Position numbers and translations under genes: made by a program
DNA from: DASYUM01 sp036001225
GTDB lineage: Bacteria; Methylomirabilota; Methylomirabilia; Rokubacteriales; DASRDR01
Direction: 5' to 3'
NCBI GenBank assembly: GCA_036001225.1
Contig: DASYUM010000147.1
Span: 1 to 57,767 of the forward strand
Length of the DNA: 57,767 nucleotides
Part shown: positions 17,039 to 25,718 of the stretch, piece after piece
How the letters are laid out: each line of letters opens with the position of its first letter
How positions within the stretch are numbered: the first letter of the stretch is position 1
Notes under the pieces: model-generated
What the model was told of the DNA's origin: nothing
The model's input: only the letters and a program-made list of their open reading frames with translations
Databases searched by the model: none

Positions 17039-19075
17039 TCACAGGAGAGATCGGGGCCGACACCACTGGGCGCCGAGGATCCCTTGGGTCAGTGACCTCA
17101 GCTTCGGAGAGGAGCGCTCATGGGGAGTACTGCTCACGCTGGCGGCGCAGCACCCGCGCGTGACGTCGGGACAGCACCGCTGCCCAACCCCGCAGCAGCA
17201 GCACCCCGCGCCACACTGGCTGCCGGTTTCTCCCGGGCACCCGCCGGTGTCGATGCAGCACTGGGCCCCGGGCGATGGAGGTGGCGGAGTCGGCGGGGCG
17301 GACGGCGACGGGGCCTGGCTGACCGAGTGGATGAGCTCCCACGCGCCCTGCGTGAGGTGGACGATGGCGCCCGACGTCTCGCCGGCCAGCGAGGCCACCC
17401 GGGGCAGGATGAAGTGTTCCAGTGTCGTCTCGATCACCGCGACGCCCGCCTGCACCTGCTGGATGGCCCCGGGCGTGCTCTGTCCCAGGGCGCCGCCGAC
17501 CGCGATGATCCCCGCCCCTCCGACGATGGTGACGTAGATGAGGGCGGCCGTCGGGAGAGCCAGCGCCGCCGCCGGGACGCCGGCCAGCGCGAGGATGCCG
17601 AGCGCCACCGCGCCGGTGCCGGAGACGATGCCGAACCCGGTCGTGGCCGCCTCGGCGGTGTGGCAGTTGACTTGCTGGTACGAAGCGAAGACGACATCGC
17701 GGGCCAGGGGACTCAGGTCGGCATCCGGGTTCTGGGCCGCCTGGGCGAAGGCTGCGCCCTGGGCGCCCATGCAGCCGCCCTCGGCAACCGACGGGCTCAC
17801 CGACTCCGGGAAGTCCGCGACGCTGGCGACGGACGGAAACGGCTGGGCCAGCGCCGCGGCCATCGCGACGAGCGCGCGGTCCACGCGGGCCAGCTCGGTG
17901 GCGCCGATGGTGAGCGGCCTCCCGGCGAGGGTGCCGAGGCTGAAGGTGCCGAGGGGGTTACTCCGCACGGCGTCGACGGCGTTGGCGAGGGCGCCGAGGT
18001 TACCGGCCTGCGTGTTGAGGGCCGAGTCGACAGCCGAGCCTCCGAGGCCCAATCCCGTCAACGCCTGGTGACCGCCCTGGGCGCCGGCCACCGCCCCGCG
18101 AAGAAGGCTCGAGGTGACCGTGCCCGCGATGTGGGCCGAGGTCGGGAGATCCTGGATCTGGAATCCGGGGATGACGTTGGAGACGAGAAGCCGACCGGGC
18201 AGGGTCTCGACGACCTGGACGCCGACGACGCCCGGCAGCGACTGTCCGCTGGGACCCATGAAGATGGGGATGGCGGTCGCCACCACGGACTGGTTCACGA
18301 ACAGCGGGGGCACCGACACCGCGAAGCTCGCCTCGTCGGAGAAGAGGATCGACACGTCCCCGGTCGGGTCGAAGCCCGTCCCCGAGAGGATCAAGATCTG
18401 TCCCGGCCGCCCGCCCGGGGAGCTGAGGCCGGCCAGCTGGAGGGTCGGTCGAACGAACTCCACGCGGGCGGTGGCCAGAGCCAGGACTTCCAGCGTGCCG
18501 GCCCGGAGGGCGGCGAAGAACAACGTGTACACCCCGGCCGGCTCGCCGCCGCTCCAGGTGTAGCGAAACACCTGCGTGTCATTCAAGAGGAGCGCGCTCG
18601 AGAGGTCGACGCCGGCGAGGATCGGGTGCCAGGTCGACGGGTCCGACAACCGCCCCACCGCGGCCCCGCCGAACCCGGGATCCGTCAGAAAGACCAGCGT
18701 GTTCCCGTCGGGGAACAGGGCACCGAAGAACAGATCCACATGGAGAGATTCGAGGGTGGGGGCCACCCGCACGGACACCGCCAGCGTGTTGCCGGCGGTG
18801 ACCGCGCTCGCATTCGTCGAGAGAGACAGGGCAACCGCGGCCACGGACGTCTCACGGTCGGCGCCCGCATCCGAGCCACTGGCGGGTGGCCCCTCCCCGG
18901 GCGCGGCGGCGTCCTCGGCGCTCGAATGCCATCCCATCGGTCCGAAGACCGAGAACAGCACGAGGACGGAGCAGAGCCAGTGCAGGGCGGGAGGGGTCCG
19001 GCGGACTGGCCGAGGGCGCGCGCATCGATCGTGAGCGGGCCGGCCAGGACTGGCGGGGGCGCGCATGAGCCTCAT
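17039..19075 (-). CDS. Large exported protein with IPT/TIG-like domain and Cys-rich tail, function unknown, 678 aa
   Basis: I do not recognise this protein as a whole. There is an N-terminal hydrophobic leader (about residues 30-50), a beta-rich part and an IPT/TIG-like block near 215-300 (GRPGQILILSGTGFDPTGDVSILFSD). A helical Ala/Gly region follows, then two strong membrane segments near 505-560 (GTGAVALGILALAGVPAAALALPTAAL and YVTIVGGAGIIAVGGAL), a Pro-rich linker and a Cys-rich tail (GAQCCIDTGGCPG, CGAGCCCCGVGQRCC, RGCC). GGAGGAGC precedes the ATG. It is transcribed alone. The tail pattern suggests several disulfides or metal binding. Confidence 0.65.
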   Translation of the reverse strand: MRLMRAPASPGRPAHDRCARPRPVRRTPPALHWLCSVLVLFSVFGPMGWHSSAEDAAAPGEGPPASGSDAGADRETSVAAVALSLSTNASAVTAGNTLAVSVRVAPTLESLHVDLFFGALFPDGNTLVFLTDPGFGGAAVGRLSDPSTWHPILAGVDLSSALLLNDTQVFRYTWSGGEPAGVYTLFFAALRAGTLEVLALATARVEFVRPTLQLAGLSSPGGRPGQILILSGTGFDPTGDVSILFSDEASFAVSVPPLFVNQSVVATAIPIFMGPSGQSLPGVVGVQVVETLPGRLLVSNVIPGFQIQDLPTSAHIAGTVTSSLLRGAVAGAQGGHQALTGLGLGGSAVDSALNTQAGNLGALANAVDAVRSNPLGTFSLGTLAGRPLTIGATELARVDRALVAMAAALAQPFPSVASVADFPESVSPSVAEGGCMGAQGAAFAQAAQNPDADLSPLARDVVFASYQQVNCHTAEAATTGFGIVSGTGAVALGILALAGVPAAALALPTAALIYVTIVGGAGIIAVGGALGQSTPGAIQQVQAGVAVIETTLEHFILPRVASLAGETSGAIVHLTQGAWELIHSVSQAPSPSAPPTPPPPSPGAQCCIDTGGCPGETGSQCGAGCCCCGVGQRCCPDVTRGCCAASVSSTPHERSSPKLRSLTQGILGAQWCRPRSLL

Positions 19076-19198
19076 GGCCGCTCCTCCGAGGCGGAATCGC
19101 CCACCGAGCCTACAGGGTAACCCTTAGGTAGTCAAGGCAGGGTCGGGCGTCCGCGCGGCCGGTCGTGGGCGCCGCGCCGAATGGAACGGCCGGGCCGC

Positions 19199-19226
19199 TT
19201 GACACTTCCCGGCCGCCGCTCATAAT
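19199..19226 (+). promoter_or_regulatory. Sigma-70-type promoter for the FAH gene
   Basis: TTGACA at 19199-19204 (perfect -35) and CATAAT at 19221-19226 (five of six) are separated by 16 bases. AGGAG lies further down at the ATG. Confidence 0.7.
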
Positions 19227-19265
19227 GAGACGCACATTCCGAACCGCCCGCGGCAGGAGACTGAC

Positions 19266-20192
19266 ATGAAGCTCGTCCGCTATTCCCGCGACGGGTCCCC
19301 GATCGCGCTCGGCAGCCTGGTCGGCGAGCAGGTCCGCTGCCTCGCCGGTTCCTATGACCGCTACCTCCGGCTCCGCGGGGTGGCCGCGCGGGCCGAGCTG
19401 GCCCGGGCGCTCTTCCCGCCCAGCGCCCGCGGCTTCCTCCGCAACGGCGCCGCGGCCGAGGAAGCGGTCAAGACGATGGAGGACGCCGCCCGGGCCGGGC
19501 GCCTGGAGTGGGTCCAGTTCCCGCTCGCCTCGGTGAAGCTCCACGCCCCCCTCCCCGATCCCGAGAAGTTCATCTGCATCGGGCTCAACTACATCGACCA
19601 CGCCGAGGAAACCAACAGCCCGATCCCCAAGGAGCCACCGCTCTTCGCCAAGTTCTCGACGGCCATCATCGACCCCACGGCCCCGATCGTTCGGCCCAAG
19701 GGTTGTCAGAAGCTCGACTACGAGGTGGAGTTGGCCTTCGTCATGGGGCGCCAAGCCAAGGACGTGCCCCAGGAGAAGGCGCTCGACTACGTCTGGGGCT
19801 ACACCATCGTCAACGACGTGAGCGCCCGCGACTTCCAGCACGCCACGACCCAGTGGATGGCGGGGAAGATCTGTGACAGCTTCGCGCCGATGGGGCCGTG
19901 GATCGCCGACCGGGCCGAGATCCCCGACCCCCACGTCCTCGAGCTGTCGACCTGGGTCAACGGGACGCGGCTCCAGCACGGCAACTCGAAAAACCTGATC
20001 TACAACATCAACGCGCTGGTGGCCTACCTCTCCGCCCACCTGACCCTTGGTCCCGGCGACATCGTGGCCACCGGGACGCCGTCCGGCGTCGGCTTCACCC
20101 GCAAGCCGCCGATCCTCCTCAAGGGCGGCGACGTCGTCCGCATGGAGATCACCGGCCTCGGCTGGATCGAGAATCCGGTCGTCGAGGCCTGA
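19266..20192 (+). CDS. Fumarylacetoacetate hydrolase family protein, 308 aa
   Basis: The FAH/HpcE domain is clear: KFICIGLNYIDHAEETN, the metal site in DYEVELAFVMGRQAKDV (Glu residues) and GYTIVNDVSARDFQ, then MGPWI, GDIVATGTPSGVG and VVRMEITGLGWIENPV. Family members cleave C-C bonds or hydrate 2-oxo acids in aromatic breakdown using a divalent metal. The N-terminal 75 residues form the usual small lid domain. It is a monocistronic unit with its own promoter; substrate cannot be named. CAGGAGACTGAC precedes the ATG. Confidence 0.9.
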   Translation: MKLVRYSRDGSPIALGSLVGEQVRCLAGSYDRYLRLRGVAARAELARALFPPSARGFLRNGAAAEEAVKTMEDAARAGRLEWVQFPLASVKLHAPLPDPEKFICIGLNYIDHAEETNSPIPKEPPLFAKFSTAIIDPTAPIVRPKGCQKLDYEVELAFVMGRQAKDVPQEKALDYVWGYTIVNDVSARDFQHATTQWMAGKICDSFAPMGPWIADRAEIPDPHVLELSTWVNGTRLQHGNSKNLIYNINALVAYLSAHLTLGPGDIVATGTPSGVGFTRKPPILLKGGDVVRMEITGLGWIENPVVEA

Positions 20193-20228
20193 GCCGATTC
20201 GAAGCGGGTTCGACCCCCGCCTGACCGG
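20175..20228 (+). other. tRNA-like fold at the 3' end of the FAH gene
   Basis: An outer stem CCGGTC/GACCGG encloses a T-arm lookalike at 20204-20220, GCGGG-TTCGACC-CCCGC, with the exact 5-bp stem and 7-base loop of a tRNA T-arm, and a second small arm. There is no anticodon arm or CCA. It overlaps the last codons of the FAH gene and may act as a 3'-end structure or be a tRNA remnant. Confidence 0.35.
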
Positions 20229-20278
20229 AGAGGGGCGAGCAAAGAGGCCCGGCTGACGCCCGCCGGCGGCGCCGCGGG

Positions 20279-21415
20279 CTACTTGGGCTGGGCCGGCGGG
20301 GTCGCCCGCCGGCGCTGCTGGAGGCCGCGGAGCACCCGCTCGGCCTGCTCCAGGTTCCGTCGGACGTTGACGTGATTGGGGTCCAGCTCCAGCGCGACCC
20401 GCCAGGCGGCGATCGCCTCCTCCAGCTTCTCCTCCCGATAGAGCCGCAGGCCCTGGTTGTAGTACTGCTGGACCAGCCGATCGCGCGCCTGCCGGAGCAG
20501 GACCGGCGCATCCTGGTAACCGGGGGCGAGCCGGGCGAGCTGGGTCAGGGTCTGGTAGGACTCCCCGTAATTCCGCTGCTCGAACTGCGCCTTCCCGAGC
20601 CCGTAGAGGATCGCCTTCTTGAGGTCGAGTCCCTCGACGCTCTGCGGGCTCGACCCCAGGACCAGCTCGACGTCGGCGAGGGCGACGGCGAAGTCACCCC
20701 GCTCCAGCGCCTCGCGCGCCTCGGCCAGCAGGGGGTTCGCCTCCGGCGTCTCGACCACCGCCGGCGGCGGGCGCAGCTCGGGCGCCGCGAACGGCACCCC
20801 CGGGATTTCGGGAATCTTCACGACCGCGCCCGCCGTCAGCCGGGCGTTGGGGGCCAGCTGGTTCGTCTCGCCGATCACCTCCCCCCGTGAGCGGTCGCCG
20901 TAGTAGCGCTCGGCGAGCCCGGCCAGCGTCTCGCCCCGACGCACGGTGTGGAGGACGAAGCGGACCTCCTTGACTTCCGAACGGAGGGCCTCGAACGCGG
21001 GGCGATTGGTGGGATCGGCGGCGAGCACGGCCAGGAAGTGGCGCCGGGCCTCCAGGTGGGCCCCGCGGGCGAGGGCCTCCCGCCCCTGCCGGACCCGGGT
21101 GGCGACCGTCTCCTCGATCTGGCCTTCCAGCGCCTTCCTCCGCGCGCGGGCGACGGCGTCCCCGGGGTCGATGGTGAGGGCGATCTTCCACTCGTCCAGG
21201 GCCCGGCGCAGGTCGCCGGCGTGCTCGAGCTGGTCGGCCCGGTGGCGATGGTCGGCGGCCAGGGCGGCGGCCGGCGACCGCGCCGGAGCCGCCGGCGGCG
21301 AGGCCGGCGGGGCCGGCGCCGCCGGTGAGGGCGGCGTCGGGCTGGCCGCCGCGCACGCGCTGACGGCGGCGGCCAGGCTCAGGAGCCCGAGCCGGCCGAG
21401 CTGGCGGCCCCTCAC
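20279..21415 (-). CDS. TPR and LysM lipoprotein, 378 aa
   Basis: GTG at 21415 overlaps the stop of the deacetylase gene (GTGA) and gives a short lipoprotein leader with lipobox VSAC. A Pro/Ala linker follows. The helical repeats look like TPRs: ALDEWKIALTIDPGDAVARARR near residue 70, a C-terminal EEAIAAWRVALELDPNHVNVRRN. Between them, near 155-205, is a LysM module (LHTVRRGETLAGLAERYYGD to VVKIPEIPG) that binds peptidoglycan or chitin-like glycans. It is the last gene of a three-gene unit with a polysaccharide deacetylase and a HAMP adenylate cyclase, so a cell-wall role is likely. Confidence 0.85.
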   Translation of the reverse strand: MRGRQLGRLGLLSLAAAVSACAAASPTPPSPAAPAPPASPPAAPARSPAAALAADHRHRADQLEHAGDLRRALDEWKIALTIDPGDAVARARRKALEGQIEETVATRVRQGREALARGAHLEARRHFLAVLAADPTNRPAFEALRSEVKEVRFVLHTVRRGETLAGLAERYYGDRSRGEVIGETNQLAPNARLTAGAVVKIPEIPGVPFAAPELRPPPAVVETPEANPLLAEAREALERGDFAVALADVELVLGSSPQSVEGLDLKKAILYGLGKAQFEQRNYGESYQTLTQLARLAPGYQDAPVLLRQARDRLVQQYYNQGLRLYREEKLEEAIAAWRVALELDPNHVNVRRNLEQAERVLRGLQQRRRATPPAQPK

Positions 21416-22527
21416 CGAATCGGCTCCGAATTGAAGGTGTTGAGGTTCTTGGCGAAGTCCTCCAGCGTCATCTCGGCGTAGATCTGGCTCCGATGGGCGC
21501 GGAGCGGGTACACGAAGGCCGGGTTGCCTTCCCGCCGGACCGTGAACGCCGCGCCATAGCCGTACTGGACGACTTTCTGGAGCAGATCGTCGTCCTGGAA
21601 GCCGTAGGGGTAGGCCAGGATGTCGGCCCGGCGGCCCAGGTGGCGCTCGAAGAGCGCCTGGGGGTCCCCCAGCTCCAGCTTCATCCGGGCGCTGTAGTCG
21701 GCGTCCGATTCCCCGGCCTTCCGGCGCAGGTCCCCGTGAGTCTTGGAGTGGCCCTGGATGTCGAACCCCTCCTGCTGGAGCCGGCGGAGGTCCTCCCACC
21801 GGAGGGCGTTGCGGCCGGCCCCGACATAGTCGGTATAGACGAACAGCGTGGCCGTGAACCCGAGCTGCTTGAGGACCGGATAGGCGTGGTCGAGAAAGGA
21901 CCGGTAGCCGTCGTCGAAGGTCAGGACCACCGCCTTCCGGGGAAGCTGCCGCCGCAACGAGATGAATTCGTAGAGCTGACGCAGGTGCACCACCCGGTAG
22001 TCGTGGGTCTTCAGGTAGCGCATCTGCTCCTCGAAGCTCTTGGCAGCAATGACCAGCCGGCCCCGAGCCTGGGAAGCCAGGTTGTGGTAGACGAGGACGG
22101 GCACCAGCTGGTAGCCGGACGGCTCGACACCGGCCAGATTCCAGGGCTGTTTGGGAATGACCACCGGTTGACCCGGCGCCGGCAGCGCTGCCGCCGGGTT
22201 GTAGTCCTCGATCATCCAGGCCTTGTCCGGATCGCTCAGGAAGCGGGCGGCGAGGCTGGCGGCCGTGTCGCCCGGCTTGGCGAAGGTGACGACGAAATCC
22301 TCGGACTCGAACGTCTGCGACAGCGGCGCCGGCTGCCGTCCCACCGGCCGCGGGGGCTCGCCGCGGCTCGGCGGCTCCCGCAGCCCGGGCTCATCCAGGT
22401 TGGTCGCGGTGGGAGACGGCGCCGGAGGCGGCGCCTCGCGGGGGAACCGGAGCACGCCGCAGCCGGCGGCGAGGAGGATGGCGGCCCCCGCCGCCGTGCC
22501 GCGGAGGACGCCGAGCGGACACCTCAC
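21412..22527 (-). CDS. Lipoprotein polysaccharide deacetylase (NodB type), 371 aa
   Basis: The leader ends in a lipobox (LLAAGC). Residues about 75-130 resemble a LysM-like module (VVTFAKPGDTAASLAARFL to VVIPKQPW). The NodB domain follows: VPVLVYHNL, VVLTFDDGYRSF (catalytic Asp and metal Asp), GHSKTHGDL (metal histidines H-x3-H) and LAYPYGFQDDDLL. It removes N- or O-acetyl groups from a cell-wall or exopolysaccharide chain. GTG start overlaps the cyclase stop, and its own stop overlaps the next GTG, so all three genes are coupled. Confidence 0.9.
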   Translation of the reverse strand: MRCPLGVLRGTAAGAAILLAAGCGVLRFPREAPPPAPSPTATNLDEPGLREPPSRGEPPRPVGRQPAPLSQTFESEDFVVTFAKPGDTAASLAARFLSDPDKAWMIEDYNPAAALPAPGQPVVIPKQPWNLAGVEPSGYQLVPVLVYHNLASQARGRLVIAAKSFEEQMRYLKTHDYRVVHLRQLYEFISLRRQLPRKAVVLTFDDGYRSFLDHAYPVLKQLGFTATLFVYTDYVGAGRNALRWEDLRRLQQEGFDIQGHSKTHGDLRRKAGESDADYSARMKLELGDPQALFERHLGRRADILAYPYGFQDDDLLQKVVQYGYGAAFTVRREGNPAFVYPLRAHRSQIYAEMTLEDFAKNLNTFNSEPIR

Positions 22528-23948
22528 CCGGGCGGCTCCGGGCGATCGGGAGCCACCCCGGCCACCTCGTAGACCTCGACCGGAACTTCCTTCCCCCGCA
22601 CTTTGAGCATGCCGAGCGAGCGCGCCTGCACCCGCCCCAGCACCTTCTGGTAGGTAGGCCCGCTCATCAGGATCTGCCCCGGCCGGGCCTCGGACTCGAG
22701 CCGGGCGGCCAGGTTCACGCTGTTGCCGACGACCGTGTACTCCATGCGGTCCTCGGTCCCCACGGTGCCGGCCACGACCTCGCCGGCGCTGATGCCGATC
22801 CCCACCGCCACCGGTGCCTTCCCCTCCCGGGACCGCCGCTCGGCCAGCTCGGCAACCCCCACCTGCATCGCCAGGGCGGCCCGAATCGCCTGGTGGCAGT
22901 GATCCGGCTGCGGCAGCGGAGCGCCGAAGATCGCCATCACCCCGTCCCCCAGGAACTTGTCGAGCGTCCCGTCGTGCTTGAAGGTGGTGTCGATCATGAG
23001 GGTGTAGAACTGATTCAGCAGGAGCACGACCTCCTCCGGCGGCAGCCGCTCGGAGAGCGTGGTGAAGCCACGCATGTCGCAGAAGAGGACCGTCACCTCG
23101 CAGCGCTCGCCCTTGAGGACGAGGTGCTCGGGGTCCTTGAGGATCTCGTCCACCACCTCGCGGGCCACATACCGGCTGAACGCCCGCTTGATCATCTCCT
23201 TCTCGCGGAGGCTCCTCGCCATCCGGTTGAAGGACTCGGTGAGCGCCCCGATCTCGTCGCGGGAGGGGATGGCCAGCGAGATCTGGAAGTCGCCGGCCGC
23301 GATCGCCCGGGTCCCCTCGACCAGCCGGAGGATCGGCCGGGAGAGCAGGGTCGCCAGCCCCACCGCGCCACCGATCCCGGCCAGGACCATGACGACGCTG
23401 ATCAGGATGGTCTGGTTGCGGGCCCGGGCCAGCGTCTCGTCGATCGACTTCTGGCTGAAGCCGAGATAGAGGGCGCCGACCCGCACCTTGCTGAACACCA
23501 GGGGAACCGCGAAATCGATCAGCCGGCCCTCTCCGGGATCGGCGTAAGTCTGGACGAGGACGTCGTCACCGAGAGGCGCCAATCCGCTCGGCCGCTCCAG
23601 CGGCCGCCCCACCAGCGCGAGGTCCCGGTGGGCGACGATCTTGCCGTCGGGATCCGCCATGATCACGTAGGCGACGTCGGGGTCCTGCAAGGCGTCCTTG
23701 ACCAGGAGGCCGAGGGTCAGCTCGTCGTTGGTCAGGATCGGCTGCCGGGCGCTGGCGGCGAGGTTCTGGGCGATGGTGAGCCCACGCTTGGTCATCTGGA
23801 CGGTCAGGGTGCGCTGCTCCTGGCGAAGGAGGACCGCGGCCACCAGGAACACGGTGACCCCGAGCAGCAACGTGATGACCAGGCTGAGCTTGAGCTTCAG
23901 GGAGAGCCGGACCGCTCGGGGCCCGCTCACCGGCTGCGCCTCGGCCAT
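22524..23948 (-). CDS. HAMP-domain adenylate cyclase, 474 aa
   Basis: Two membrane segments (about residues 20-42 and 180-203) frame a periplasmic sensor domain of the dCache/sCache type (QEQRTLTVQMTKRGLTIAQNLA onward). A HAMP domain (LSRPILRLVEGTRAIAAGDF) and a class III cyclase domain from about 280 follow. Metal sites are in FCDMRGFTTL and FLGDGVMAIFG; the Lys in TLDKFLGD and VVGNSVNLAARL point to ATP. It is the first gene of the unit with the deacetylase and TPR/LysM lipoprotein. It is the second cyclase in the window. Confidence 0.92.
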   Translation of the reverse strand: MAEAQPVSGPRAVRLSLKLKLSLVITLLLGVTVFLVAAVLLRQEQRTLTVQMTKRGLTIAQNLAASARQPILTNDELTLGLLVKDALQDPDVAYVIMADPDGKIVAHRDLALVGRPLERPSGLAPLGDDVLVQTYADPGEGRLIDFAVPLVFSKVRVGALYLGFSQKSIDETLARARNQTILISVVMVLAGIGGAVGLATLLSRPILRLVEGTRAIAAGDFQISLAIPSRDEIGALTESFNRMARSLREKEMIKRAFSRYVAREVVDEILKDPEHLVLKGERCEVTVLFCDMRGFTTLSERLPPEEVVLLLNQFYTLMIDTTFKHDGTLDKFLGDGVMAIFGAPLPQPDHCHQAIRAALAMQVGVAELAERRSREGKAPVAVGIGISAGEVVAGTVGTEDRMEYTVVGNSVNLAARLESEARPGQILMSGPTYQKVLGRVQARSLGMLKVRGKEVPVEVYEVAGVAPDRPEPPG

Positions 23949-24020
23949 GGCTCCCTCCGCTTGATTCCGCCGGCAAGGCCGGACGGCGTTCTGAACGTAC
24001 CACGGAGCGCGCCTTGCCCG

Positions 24021-24737
24021 TCAATGGGTTCCCTGCACGGTGACGGTGGCCGGGCGGCGGCGGGCCGGGCAGGCGACGGCCCAGCAGCGGCGGCACTGGA
24101 CGAAGTAGTGATCCACCCGGGCGGCGCGGCCGACGCCGACCAGGCAGGAGATCGTCTTGGCGGGGGTGAGGCGTCCGTCGGCCTCGAGGCGGACTCCCAG
24201 CTCGGCCGCGGGGAGGAGGCGGAGAAGCCTCGCGTGCTCGGTGAGGCTCCATCCAGCGAGGCCGGGGCTGATCCGGTTCGTCGCTCGGAGGCCGGCCGCC
24301 ACCGCCAGCTGGCACAGATGGTCGTTGGCCCACTCGGCCAGGCACTCCACCGCCGCCGAAGCGGCGCTGTCGAGCGCGGCGGCGGTCACCGGGTCGCCGG
24401 CTCCCCGGACGAGTGCCGCCGGCTCCTCGCCGATCGTGACCACGAGGGCGATGACGGCCTCGACGGGCCCCCAGTGGCGGCCGATGGCCGGAATGTGCAG
24501 CCGGACGCCGTGCTCCAGCGTGAGGCTGTCGAGCGCAGCGGCCGCCACCGCCACCCGGCGATAGGCCAGGCGCGGGCGCACGACGCGCGCCATCGCCTCG
24601 CGCGCAGCGTCCAGGTGGCGCGCCACTTCGGCCGGCGAGAGCCCCAGCGACGGCTTGTGAGCCTGGAAGGCGTGGACCTCGGCGGGGTCGATCGCGAGTG
24701 GCACGTCGCGGAGGACGACGGGCCCGGGCGGAAGCAC
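24021..24737 (-). CDS. Stand-alone methionine-synthase activation-domain protein, 238 aa
   Basis: The sequence resembles the C-terminal AdoMet-binding reactivation module of MetH: TNRISPGLAGWSLTEHARLLRLL and GRLTPAKTISCLVGVG match the SAM-contact blocks in order. It ends in CRRCWAVAC (C-x2-C-x4-C), which could hold an iron-sulfur cluster for electron delivery. Such proteins rescue a corrinoid cofactor that has slipped to the Co(II) state by reductive methylation. It lies 69 bp after a methyltransferase and a corrinoid protein gene, which supports this. The start is GTG at 24737. Confidence 0.75.
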   Translation of the reverse strand: MLPPGPVVLRDVPLAIDPAEVHAFQAHKPSLGLSPAEVARHLDAAREAMARVVRPRLAYRRVAVAAAALDSLTLEHGVRLHIPAIGRHWGPVEAVIALVVTIGEEPAALVRGAGDPVTAAALDSAASAAVECLAEWANDHLCQLAVAAGLRATNRISPGLAGWSLTEHARLLRLLPAAELGVRLEADGRLTPAKTISCLVGVGRAARVDHYFVQCRRCWAVACPARRRPATVTVQGTH

Positions 24738-24806
24738 GCGGGGTCCCTCGGGGCAGTCAGTGCGCGGCCAGGGGGGCCAGGCGGCGGGGGACCGCGGCCG
24801 GACCGC

Positions 24807-25718
24807 TCAGCCGCGCTGGCGAGCGCGGACGACGTCGGCGATCAGGCGGATGTGCTCGGGCGTGGAGCCGCAGCAGGAGCCGACGATGGTGCAGCCGGCG
24901 TCGAGGAGGGCCGGATAGTCGCGGGCCATCGCCTCCGGTTCCAGCTCGTACGTCACGCGGTCGCCGGTGGTGATCGGCAGCCCCGCGTTCGGGTAGGCGA
25001 CCAGGGGAGCGTTGGTGACGGCGCGCATCTCGGCGACGATGACGATCGCGCGATCCGGCCCCCGCCCGCAGTTCATGCCGACCGCGTCGGCGCCGCCGGC
25101 CAGGAGCTTGTGGGCGACCTCGACCGGGCTCTCCCCCCACATCGTCCGGTCGCGGTCATGGAGCTCCTCGTACATGAAGAACATGGTGGCCATCACCGGC
25201 AGCCCGGTCGCGTCCTTGCAGGCGCGGATCGCGGCCAGCGCCTCCTCGGGGTACATCATGGTCTCGACCGCGAAGAGATCCACCCCGCCCTCGGCGAGGG
25301 CCTCGGCCTGCTCCTTGAAGTTCTCGTACAGCTCCTGCTCGGTGACGTCGCCGTAGGGCTCGACGATGTGGCTGGTGGGCCCGATCGAGCCGGCCACGTA
25401 GCCGGCTGGCGGGCAGACCTCCCGGGCCAGGTGGGCGCCTTTCTCGTTCAGCTCGCGCGTCCGCTCGGGGATCTTGTAGGCCCCGAACTTGAGCCGGGTT
25501 CCCCCGAAGGTGTTGGTCTCCACGAAGTCGGAGCCGGCCTCGAAGTACGCCCGGTGGATGCCGCGCACGACGTCCGGGTGGGTGTCGTTCCACAGCTCGG
25601 GGCAGGCGCCGTCGAGGAGGCCGGCCGCGAAGAGCATGGTCCCGTAGCCGCCGTCGAAGACGAGCGCGCCGCCGCCCGTGACCCGCTCCAACCACTCTTT
25701 GCCCTTACCGGCGCTCAT
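24807..25718 (-). CDS. Homocysteine S-methyltransferase-family protein (corrinoid-dependent), 303 aa
   Basis: A single zinc-dependent methyltransferase domain: ALVFDGGYGTMLFAAGL, FVETNTFGGTRLK, VGMNCGRGPDRA (first zinc Cys) and IVGSCCGSTPEHIRL (Cys pair). The ATG overlaps the stop of the corrinoid protein gene (ATGA), so the pair is one functional unit. The usual acceptor is homocysteine, but in corrinoid operons the same fold also demethylates other thiol or amine compounds. It is more similar in layout to the first module of MetH than to the MTHFR fusion at 3.2-5.1 kb. Confidence 0.87.
   Translation of the reverse strand: MSAGKGKEWLERVTGGGALVFDGGYGTMLFAAGLLDGACPELWNDTHPDVVRGIHRAYFEAGSDFVETNTFGGTRLKFGAYKIPERTRELNEKGAHLAREVCPPAGYVAGSIGPTSHIVEPYGDVTEQELYENFKEQAEALAEGGVDLFAVETMMYPEEALAAIRACKDATGLPVMATMFFMYEELHDRDRTMWGESPVEVAHKLLAGGADAVGMNCGRGPDRAIVIVAEMRAVTNAPLVAYPNAGLPITTGDRVTYELEPEAMARDYPALLDAGCTIVGSCCGSTPEHIRLIADVVRARQRG

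Noticed and set aside
14382..17537. Open frame of 1051 codons on the plus strand
   Set aside because: It lies antisense to the substrate-binding protein, PanE-like and exported protein genes, has low-complexity Gly/Arg/Asp/His-rich composition and no domain. It is a by-product of high GC content.
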